Positions 1 to 4,485 of a stretch of DNA of 6,020 nt are shown here, one piece after another. The stretch comes from Planococcus sp. (in: firmicutes) (lineage in GTDB: Bacteria > Bacillota > Bacilli > Bacillales_A > Planococcaceae). Numbering within the stretch: position 1 is the first letter of the stretch; each line of letters opens with the position of its first letter. Both the position numbers and the translations under genes were made by a program. The stretch covers positions 1-6,020 of the forward strand of contig JASLAI010000350.1 of the NCBI GenBank assembly GCA_030147225.1, written 5' to 3'. The notes beneath the pieces were generated by a model that made no database searches, had not been told where the DNA came from, and was given only the letters and a program-made list of their open reading frames with translations.

Positions 1-45
1 AAATTCAAAATCTTTGGGTACGCTGCAGCTAGCTATGAAGGATGA
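1..45 (+). other. Possible 3' end of a plus-strand gene (very uncertain)
   Basis: From base 1 the plus strand stays open for 14 codons, reading KFKIFGYAAASYEG, and then meets TGA at 43-45. A second plus frame is open to a TAA at 56-58. Either could be the tail of a gene that enters from the left and converges on the minus-strand yitT-like gene, with the composite hairpin at 102-147 serving both. The stretch is too short to recognise a family or to show coding bias, and it may be non-coding. Bases 46-101 show nothing else I can support. Confidence 0.15.
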
Positions 46-101
46 CTTAATGTATTAACTGGCCTTAGACTAACATCATGGCTATTTCTTCATCACTATA
101 G

Positions 102-147
102 AAAAACCACTATTTTTGTAAGCATTGCTTCAAAAAGAGTGGTTTTT
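102..147 (-). terminator. Long composite hairpin, terminator of the YitT-family gene (possibly bidirectional)
   Basis: Bases 102-111 (AAAAACCACT) pair perfectly with 138-147 (AGTGGTTTTT). The stem continues inside with 113-118 (TTTTTG) against 131-136 (CAAAAA) and 120-123 (AAGC) against 127-130 (GCTT), leaving a three-base loop. On the minus strand the hairpin begins just after the yitT-like stop codon and ends in a T5 run. Because the outer arms are A5 and T5, the same element could also stop transcription arriving on the plus strand. Confidence 0.8.
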
Positions 148-148
148 A

Positions 149-991
149 TTAGACCGGATTTTTCATGAAGTTATCATCTTTCCTGAAATTCCCCATGACT
201 TCCATGGTTTCACTGATACTGACAAAAGCATTTGGGTCAATATTTTTTATTAACGGACGGACAAATGCCAGCTCATGGCGGCTGATTACGCTATACAAGA
301 CTTTCACTTTGGCAGCTGAATAAGCGCCTTCGCCATCTACTACTGTGATGCCGCGATAGAGTTTATCAAGCAATTCATTTTTGACTGCATCGCCTTGATT
401 GGTTACTACCATTAAGCTAAGTTTAATGTGGCGCGTATGGACCCGGTCAATTACCAATCCACTGATATAGATGGAAGCCATCGTATACATCGCCAGTTCC
501 CACGAAAAGATAAAACCAGATACGAAGACTACCGCACTGTTGAGCGCAAATACAAGTGCCCCCAACGGAATATCCCGCTTTCTAGACAACAAAAGACCAA
601 TGACGTCAAAGCCTCCGGTCGAACTATAGAAACGGATGATGATGCCAATGGCGGCTCCTGAAATCACTCCGCCAAACACCGAAGAAAGCAAGGCGTCTTC
701 CGTCAACTTGACGACGGGAATATACAGCATGGAAATCGATGTAACGACGACAGAGAACAGGCTGTTGGCAATGAAGGTCTTGCCCAGTTTCATCCAGCCG
801 AGAATAAGAATCGGGATATTGAGGATAATCATCCAAAGCCCCGCATTCAAAGGGGTCACCAACCCAAGCATCATCGCAATCCCGGTCACTCCGCCCGCCA
901 GTACTTCATGGGGCAATAAAAACATGTTGAACGCAAATCCCAAGACAATCGAAGAAACAAAAACAATCATCAATCTTGTCCATTTATTCAT
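149..991 (-). CDS. YitT family integral membrane protein (DUF161/DUF2179)
   Basis: This 280-residue protein has the usual length and layout of the YitT family (Bacillus YitT, YqfU, YpjC, YvjA paralogues). Hydrophobic segments lie near residues 8-27, 51-69, 76-94, 104-121, 143-162 and 165-182, so about six membrane helices are expected. The family motifs GGVTGIA (33-39) and STGGFD (124-129) are present. A soluble C-terminal DUF2179-like domain follows at about 190-275, ending with an IDPNAFVSIS stretch typical of the family. The substrate is unknown for most members, so I assign none. An upstream in-frame TTG at 997 is possible, but ATG at 991 is preferred because GGAG at 1002-999 lies 7 bases before it. 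The gene stands alone: a promoter and structured leader precede it, and a strong terminator begins right after its TAA. Family assignment is secure; which paralogue it is cannot be told from here. Confidence 0.93.
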   Translation of the reverse strand: MNKWTRLMIVFVSSIVLGFAFNMFLLPHEVLAGGVTGIAMMLGLVTPLNAGLWMIILNIPILILGWMKLGKTFIANSLFSVVVTSISMLYIPVVKLTEDALLSSVFGGVISGAAIGIIIRFYSSTGGFDVIGLLLSRKRDIPLGALVFALNSAVVFVSGFIFSWELAMYTMASIYISGLVIDRVHTRHIKLSLMVVTNQGDAVKNELLDKLYRGITVVDGEGAYSAAKVKVLYSVISRHELAFVRPLIKNIDPNAFVSISETMEVMGNFRKDDNFMKNPV

Positions 992-1006
992 AACCAAGCT
1001 CCAATC

Positions 1007-1023
1007 TTAAGGCTAACCCTTAA
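1007..1023 (-). other. Small hairpin just upstream of the yitT-like ribosome binding site
   Basis: On the minus strand TTAAGG (1023-1018) pairs with CCTTAA (1012-1007) around a five-base loop. The hairpin ends four bases before the GGAG at 1002-999, so it could affect ribosome access. Its 3' arm, read as CCTTAAG (1012-1006), is also fully complementary to CTTAAGG at 1079-1073, at the foot of the upstream leader terminator. The two pairings exclude each other. The regulatory role is inferred. Confidence 0.4.
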
Positions 1024-1045
1024 ACACTTATTTTGTTCAAACCAC

Positions 1046-1076
1046 AAAAAAAGGCCGTGCAGATGCACGTCACCTT
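1046..1076 (-). terminator. Intrinsic-terminator-like hairpin in the yitT leader (candidate attenuator)
   Basis: On the minus strand AAGG (1076-1073) pairs with CCTT (1054-1051), and CGTGC (1069-1065) pairs with GCACG (1060-1056) across an ATCT loop, with a small internal loop between the two helices. A run of seven T (1052-1046) follows. This is a standard intrinsic terminator, yet it sits downstream of the likely promoter (-10 at 1172-1167) and about 55 bases before the yitT-like start. It would therefore either attenuate that gene or end a short RNA of about 115 nt. Confidence 0.6.
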
Positions 1077-1093
1077 AAGACCATTTATTCTTG

Positions 1094-1122
1094 TGTAATT
1101 TCACTTTCGAATAGTAACTACA
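1094..1122 (-). other. Weak upstream hairpin in the yitT leader
   Basis: On the minus strand TGTAG (1122-1118) can pair with TTACA (1098-1094), and the helix extends through TT/AA and ACT/AGT with two single-base bulges around a loop of about seven bases. The stem is AT-rich and only moderately stable. It lies between the promoter and the leader terminator, where an aptamer or anti-terminator element would be expected. I recognise no known riboswitch or T-box signature in it. Confidence 0.25.
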
Positions 1123-1166
1123 GAAAAAAGATAAATTGTTCTTTTTATAGTGAACCAATGTTTCAT

Positions 1167-1196
1167 ATTATAGTGGCTTGGGGCAAGAAAAAGCAA
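1167..1196 (-). promoter_or_regulatory. Candidate sigma-A promoter for the YitT-family gene
   Basis: The minus strand carries a perfect TATAAT at 1172-1167. TTGCTT at 1196-1191 is placed as the -35 box with an 18-base spacer and matches the consensus only in its TTG. The start of transcription would be near 1160, giving a leader of about 170 nt before the ATG at 991. The -10 is strong and the -35 is weak, so an activator or an alternative -35 remains possible. Confidence 0.5.
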
Positions 1197-1233
1197 GTGT
1201 TTCTTCTTAAGTTTACAACCTGTTCGCAAACAG

Positions 1234-1270
1234 AAAAAAAGAGACCCGGAATCATCATTTCCGGAATCTC
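1234..1270 (-). terminator. Intrinsic terminator of the PPK2 gene
   Basis: On the minus strand TTCCGG (1264-1259 in the first arm, complemented by 1251-1246) forms a six-pair GC-rich stem around a seven-base loop. GAGA/TCTC pairing at 1270-1267 and 1244-1241 extends it across a small internal loop. Seven T follow at 1240-1234. The hairpin starts seven bases after the final TGA of the PPK2 reading frame. The gene's normal 3' end is thus intact despite the internal stop codon. Confidence 0.85.
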
Positions 1271-1277
1271 CTCGTCT

Positions 1278-1640
1278 TCATTCTTCTTCCAAACGGCGAA
1301 TCGCTTCTTCTAGCTCTTCTTTTTCTTCACCTGTAATTTCCGGATATTGCGGATCGATTTGCTGCAGTGTTTTGACCATAACTTCCGATACGATATAACG
1401 GGAATACCATTCGTCATCAGCAGGAAGAGCATACCACGGTGCATATTCTGTTGATGTATTATTCAATAGTTCTTCAAAGATTTCTTGGTAGCCATCCCAA
1501 TACTGGCGCTCTTTTACGTCATTAAAGGAAAACTCCCAGTTCTTCTCCGGATTTTTCATTCGTTCGAGCAACCGGCTGCGCTGTTCATCGAAAGACATAT
1601 GGAAAAAGAACTTCACTACCGGAAATCCATTTTCCACCAT
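1278..1640 (-). CDS. C-terminal fragment of PPK2 (120 aa, possible reinitiation product)
   Basis: The codon directly after the TAG is ATG (1640-1638), opening a 120-residue frame to TGA at 1280-1278. It contains the rest of the PPK2 fold: VVKFFFHMS (strand), the KNWEFSFNDVKER and YWDGYQ segments and STEYAPWYALPAD, then an acidic tail (EEEKEELEEAIRRLEEE-like). No good ribosome binding site precedes the ATG; the nearest purine run is GAG six bases upstream. Independent initiation looks poor, but reinitiation by ribosomes that have just terminated at the adjacent TAG is conceivable. In most models this is simply the downstream half of a broken gene. Confidence 0.45.
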   Translation of the reverse strand: MVENGFPVVKFFFHMSFDEQRSRLLERMKNPEKNWEFSFNDVKERQYWDGYQEIFEELLNNTSTEYAPWYALPADDEWYSRYIVSEVMVKTLQQIDPQYPEITGEEKEELEEAIRRLEEE

Positions 1641-2138
1641 CTAGCGCTCAAAATCATTGATTTGGCGATAACGTATATTCCAGATATCACCGTTGATCAA
1701 TTCATCCGGAAGAGGTGTCTCTCCAAGTAAATCATGGACTCTTGGGGCAATCACTTCTTCATAATAAGAACGGTTCAAAATTCCGATTTGTCCTCTGGCA
1801 GGCAGGCCTTCCTTGAATCGCCACAAATAGTCGTGGGCCAGTTCCATTTCAGATGGTTTCTTAAACGATGTCACCTTGAGTCCCTGTGCTGTTAAATTCG
1901 AAAAAATATATGTGATGGCTTCATCTTTTCCAGCTGCGTCCATCGCCTGCAATACGACGATAATCCCTTTCTCTTCTTGAGCATGCAGCTTCATATGCAG
2001 CTCTTTCAACTTTTTAACGCTTTCAGGAATCAATGTGTCTTTCAGTTCTTGTTCACTGTATTTGTCATTCTCGGTCGAGGGATAATTGGAAAGTTTTATT
2101 TTTTCATTTTTCTTAACTAAGTATTTGTCGGTATCCAT
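1641..2138 (-). CDS. N-terminal fragment of PPK2 (165 aa, ends at the amber codon)
   Basis: Without readthrough, translation from the strong ribosome binding site yields only residues 1-165, ending INDFER. The piece has the Walker A loop (GK at 70-71) and the NRSYYE segment (122-127). It lacks the strand and helices that complete the P-loop kinase fold. I expect it to be inactive or unstable alone. It is listed separately because automated annotation may call it as an independent gene. Confidence 0.6.
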   Translation of the reverse strand: MDTDKYLVKKNEKIKLSNYPSTENDKYSEQELKDTLIPESVKKLKELHMKLHAQEEKGIIVVLQAMDAAGKDEAITYIFSNLTAQGLKVTSFKKPSEMELAHDYLWRFKEGLPARGQIGILNRSYYEEVIAPRVHDLLGETPLPDELINGDIWNIRYRQINDFER

Positions 2139-2144
2139 GTTCAT

Positions 2145-2152
2145 CCTCCTTC
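2145..2152 (-). promoter_or_regulatory. Ribosome binding site that decides the PPK2 start
   Basis: GAAGGAGG on the minus strand abuts ATG 2144-2142 with no spacer but lies six bases from ATG 2138-2136. The second ATG therefore has workable spacing, and the protein begins MDTDKY. Confidence 0.75.
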
Positions 2153-2193
2153 GTACATTTCAACAACGTAAATCGCGTGTTCTACTGTATTAC

Positions 2194-2219
2194 ATACCCA
2201 GCAAGAGCGAAAATCTAAC
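2194..2219 (-). promoter_or_regulatory. Candidate sigma-B general stress promoter of PPK2
   Basis: The minus strand has GTTAGA (2219-2214), 14 bases, then GGGTAT (2199-2194). The Bacillus sigma-B consensus is about GTTTAA, 12-15 bases, GGGTAT, so the -10 box matches fully, the spacer fits and the -35 matches 4 of 6. Transcription would start near 2187, giving an untranslated leader of about 50 nt before the start at 2138. I found no convincing sigma-A promoter in the same gap. Sigma-B control would fit a polyphosphate enzyme used in stress or energy limitation, but this is inferred from the motif alone. Confidence 0.45.
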
Positions 2220-2226
2220 AGGCTAA

Positions 2227-2263
2227 TGAAAAACCGCGATTCCCATAGGATCGCGGTTTTTCA
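2227..2263 (-). terminator. Perfect 14-bp hairpin terminator after the VOC gene
   Basis: Bases 2227-2240 pair without a mismatch with 2250-2263, leaving a nine-base loop. The core is CCGCGAT/ATCGCGG flanked by A5 and T5, so on the minus strand the GC stem is followed by five T (2233-2229). It begins five bases after the VOC stop codon. It separates the VOC transcription unit from the PPK2 promoter. Confidence 0.85.
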
Positions 2264-2268
2264 GCAAG

Positions 2269-2706
2269 CTATTTCGTTTCATCTTCAACTGAAATTTGCC
2301 AATCGATTCCGAATTTGTCGGTTAAGTTGCCGTACAAAGGGCTCCAGAAAGTTTTTTGCAGCTCCATGATGACTTTGCCGCCTTCAGAAAGCTTATTGAA
2401 AATTCCTCTCGCTTCTTCAATGTCATCATATAGCACAGTTATTGAAACGTTATTGCCTTTTTGAAACGGCATCCCCATTCCGGGAGGAACATCCGAAATC
2501 ATCAAGGTATTGCCGTTATTAAAATTGATTTGTGCATTCATCACCATATCTTTTGCTGCTTCCGGCATTTCTCCTCCACCCATATCAGGCGCTTCGCCAT
2601 AAGTCGATATTCCAACCAGATCCCCACCCAGTACATCGACGTAGAAATGCGTCGCTTCCTGGCCAGTTCCATCAAAATTTAAATACGGAAAAATTTTCGT
2701 GATCAT
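2269..2706 (-). CDS. VOC superfamily protein, PhnB-like (glyoxalase/bleomycin-resistance fold)
   Basis: The 145-residue product is a single-domain PhnB-like VOC protein. It has the family's N-terminal PYLNFDGTGQEATHFY segment (7-22), with H20 in the usual first metal-ligand or equivalent region, a central LMISDVPPGMG stretch (68-78), the INLY-type strand VSITVLYDD (87-95) and the C-terminal signature FWSPLYGNLTDKFGIDWQI (120-138). Members often carry 3-demethylubiquinone methyltransferase-like names in databases, but most have no proven activity, so no reaction is assigned. Two ATG codons are adjacent: the ribosome binding site AGAAGG has better spacing (about six bases) to the ATG at 2706 than to the one at 2709. 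The start lies 28 bp after the stop of the SRPBCC gene, so the two are probably co-transcribed and end at the terminator at 2227-2263. Confidence 0.88.
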   Translation of the reverse strand: MITKIFPYLNFDGTGQEATHFYVDVLGGDLVGISTYGEAPDMGGGEMPEAAKDMVMNAQINFNNGNTLMISDVPPGMGMPFQKGNNVSITVLYDDIEEARGIFNKLSEGGKVIMELQKTFWSPLYGNLTDKFGIDWQISVEDETK

Positions 2707-2734
2707 CATTGCCCTTCTTTCTGGTAATGTATTT

Positions 2735-3235
2735 TCATTTACCCTGCTTCAGTTCCGTCAGGTATGCCTCCAAACGGTCATAGGTTTGAGCCATTCCCTC
2801 AACAGCCTGCATATCAATTACCTTCTGAAGCTCTTCCTGAGAATCGAATTTCGTTGAGGAAATTACTTTACAGCCTTTTCCTTCAGATGAAAATTCTGTC
2901 GCAATTAGCATCGTTGGCATTTCCTCGACTTCGTTTCCATCTTCATCGGAAAAGGAGTCCGTATACACAAGGCGATCGGGCGGATCAACTTCATGGTAAA
3001 TAGCTTTCCCCCAGGATTCTTGGCCTTCGGGCGAACGCATGCAATAATGCCAGACGCCGTCGGGTTTTACTTCCATTCTTTTAACTGACGTATCCCAGCC
3101 GGTTGGGCCCCACCAATGCACAATATGATCGGGTTCTGTATACGTTGAAAAGACCAGCTCTTTAGGCGCGTCAAATGACCGTTCCATGAACAATTCCAAA
3201 CCCTCGACTTTCGAAGAGATTTTATTCGCAGACAT
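2735..3235 (-). CDS. SRPBCC family protein, AHSA1-like (START/Bet v 1 fold)
   Basis: The 166-residue product shows the bacterial AHSA1 pattern. It opens with ERSFDAPKELVF (18-29), then TEPDHIVHWWGPTGW (33-47), VWHYCMRSPEG (61-71) in the central sheet, and the closing helix with VEGMAQTYDRLEAYL (145-159). These soluble proteins have a deep hydrophobic pocket that binds small lipophilic ligands; the eukaryotic namesake activates Hsp90, which bacterial relatives have not been shown to do. The start is set by GGGGAGG at 3249-3243: ATG 3235 lies seven bases away, while ATG 3238 at four bases is the alternative. A longer reading from TTG 3274 would swallow this ribosome binding site and is unlikely. 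SRPBCC and VOC neighbours are common in Bacillales, frequently with an ArsR-type regulator, but none is present here. Confidence 0.88.
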   Translation of the reverse strand: MSANKISSKVEGLELFMERSFDAPKELVFSTYTEPDHIVHWWGPTGWDTSVKRMEVKPDGVWHYCMRSPEGQESWGKAIYHEVDPPDRLVYTDSFSDEDGNEVEEMPTMLIATEFSSEGKGCKVISSTKFDSQEELQKVIDMQAVEGMAQTYDRLEAYLTELKQGK

Positions 3236-3242
3236 CATACAT

Positions 3243-3249
3243 CCTCCCC
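3243..3249 (-). promoter_or_regulatory. Ribosome binding site that decides the SRPBCC start
   Basis: GGGGAGG on the minus strand is near-perfect and sits seven bases before ATG 3235 (four before ATG 3238). It rules against the 39-base longer TTG-initiated form. The rest of the 3250-3326 gap is AT-rich and shows neither a clear terminator for the alcohol dehydrogenase gene nor a convincing sigma-A promoter. Confidence 0.7.
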
Positions 3250-3326
3250 ACTCTTTATTAGATGCATCCGGCAAAAAGCTAGAAACAAATACAGTTTTCT
3301 CCTTTCTATTTGATAATTTTGCTTTT

Positions 3327-4451
3327 CTAAAACTTTATGATGATTCTCGAAGAATCGCCCTTTGCCAATATATCGAACCCTTTATTTACTTCATCCAAAG
3401 TGATAAAGTCCGTAATCAATTTATCTACAGGAAGACGGTCTTCTTGAAACAGATTCATATAAAGTGGAATATCCCGGCTTGGGACGCAGCTTCCCAGATA
3501 CGAACCTTTAATTGTTCGTTCTTCGGCAGTCAATGACAAATAAGGAAATGAAAACTGGTGTTCCGGATGTGGCAAACCTGTGGTAACTGTGGTTCCTCCG
3601 CGCTTGGTGATGCCATAAGCTACTTCCATTGCGGGCACAACCCCTGCAGTTTCAAAAGCATAATCCAAGCCGCCGCCTGTCGCTTTGCGAATCTGCTCCA
3701 CCACGTCCGAATCTTTGGAATTGAAAACATCCGTAGCTCCTAATTCCCTCGCCTGCTTCAATTTGTTTTCATTGATATCCACTGCCACGATACGGCTGGC
3801 ACCAGCCGCAATAGCGCCGAGCAAAGCACTAAGGCCCACTCCGCCAAGCCCTACAATCGCCACCGTACTGCCCAGTTTAATTCCGGCCGTATTAACGACA
3901 GCCCCAACGCCTGTGATTACTGCGCAGCCAAACAGTGCTGCTTTTTCAAAAGGTATGTCTTTATTTACTTTGACGACTGAATTTCTGGAGACCACGGCGT
4001 AATCTGAAAAAGCGGAGACTCCCACATGATGGTTGACGGTTTCCGTTTCTGTATGAAGACGGTTTCCACCACCCAGTAATGTACCAGCCGTGTTAGAGGC
4101 AGCTCCCGGTTCGCATAAGGCTGGGCGCCCTTCCCGGCATGGGCCGCATTGTCCGCAGCTTGGAACAAACACGCAGGCAATGTGGTCACCCGGCTCCAAA
4201 TCGGTTACTCCTTCGCCCACTTCCACGATTATTCCGGCAGCCTCATGACCCAGAGCCATAGGCAATGGCCGCGGCCGGCTGCCATTCATCACCGATAAAT
4301 CGGAATGGCATAGACTCGCTGCTTTTACTTGGATCAATACTTCCCCTTTTTCCGGCGAATCTAATTCCAATGTTTCAATTTGAATCGGCTGGCTTTCTTC
4401 GTAAGGAGTTGCAGCCCCAATTTCACGTAATACCGCTGATCTCACTTGCAT
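3327..4451 (-). CDS. Zinc-dependent alcohol dehydrogenase (MDR superfamily, class III-like), NAD-type
   Basis: The 374-residue enzyme should oxidise a primary alcohol to an aldehyde, or the reverse, in the cytoplasm. The N-terminal GroES-like domain has catalytic zinc ligands C48, H69 (in GHEAAG, followed by E70) and C176. The structural zinc lobe C99, C102, C105, C113 is complete. The Rossmann domain carries GLGGVG at 201-206, and an aspartate at 225 (AVDINENK) that favours NAD+ over NADP+. The length, the loop after the structural zinc and PRPLPMALGHEAAG resemble the liver-ADH-like bacterial group related to class III enzymes; glutathione-formaldehyde activity is not implied. Start: ATG 4451 follows a purine-rich GAGAGGGTGG site; GTG at codon 3 is a weaker option. 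It lies 34 bp after the aldehyde dehydrogenase stop with no terminator between, so they form one unit that can carry an alcohol through to an acid. The true substrate cannot be read from sequence. The gene ends in TAG, which shows TAG works as a stop in this genome. Confidence 0.93.
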   Translation of the reverse strand: MQVRSAVLREIGAATPYEESQPIQIETLELDSPEKGEVLIQVKAASLCHSDLSVMNGSRPRPLPMALGHEAAGIIVEVGEGVTDLEPGDHIACVFVPSCGQCGPCREGRPALCEPGAASNTAGTLLGGGNRLHTETETVNHHVGVSAFSDYAVVSRNSVVKVNKDIPFEKAALFGCAVITGVGAVVNTAGIKLGSTVAIVGLGGVGLSALLGAIAAGASRIVAVDINENKLKQARELGATDVFNSKDSDVVEQIRKATGGGLDYAFETAGVVPAMEVAYGITKRGGTTVTTGLPHPEHQFSFPYLSLTAEERTIKGSYLGSCVPSRDIPLYMNLFQEDRLPVDKLITDFITLDEVNKGFDILAKGDSSRIIIKF

Positions 4452-4485
4452 ATTTCCACCCTCTCTTCAAAACAAATTTCGAAAC

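Larger units (their letters stand above)
1278..2138 (-). pseudogene. ppk2: PPK2-type polyphosphate:nucleotide phosphotransferase, interrupted by one in-frame TAG
   Basis: Read through the single amber codon at 1643-1641, this is a 286-codon PPK2 frame, the normal length for the family. PPK2 enzymes move phosphate between polyphosphate and nucleotides in the cytoplasm. The sequence most resembles class III members that phosphorylate AMP and ADP: QAMDAAGKD (residues 64-72, Walker A), a lid-side LPARGQIGILNRSYYEEV stretch (112-129, with NRSYYE in place of the DRSWY form), RVH at 133-135, and after the stop KNWEFSFNDVKER and STEYAPWY. The TAG is codon 166, in a segment where relatives read FER-x-x-VENG, so one substituted base is enough to explain it. 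There is no frameshift and no other stop. Promoter, ribosome binding site and terminator all look intact, which suggests a recent mutation, a sequence error, or tolerated readthrough. Start: ATG at 2138 lies six bases after GAAGGAGG (2152-2145); the ATG at 2144 touches that site and is less likely. Confidence 0.85.

Noticed and set aside
428..1010. Overlapping plus-strand and alternative minus-strand open frames across the YitT-family gene
   Set aside because: They lack ribosome binding sites and recognisable domains, and they lie antisense to or out of frame with a clear membrane protein gene.
1101..1166. A 21-codon minus-strand frame (starts MKHWFTIKR) in the yitT leader, as a leader peptide
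   Set aside because: Its ATG lies only one base after the -10 box, upstream of the expected transcription start, and it has no ribosome binding site.
1641..1643. Pyrrolysine insertion at the PPK2 amber codon
   Set aside because: Pyrrolysine use is very rare in Bacillales and needs pyl genes that are not seen here, and PPK2 has no known need for it. Other genes in the window end with TAG.
3236..3274. Longer SRPBCC form starting at TTG 3274
   Set aside because: It has no ribosome binding site of its own, and the strong GGGGAGG would fall inside its coding sequence immediately before two better ATG starts.
3342..3356. Perfect inverted repeat GATTCT-CGA-AGAATC at the end of the alcohol dehydrogenase gene
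   Set aside because: It lies within codons for the last residues and is not followed by a T run, so it is not a convincing terminator.
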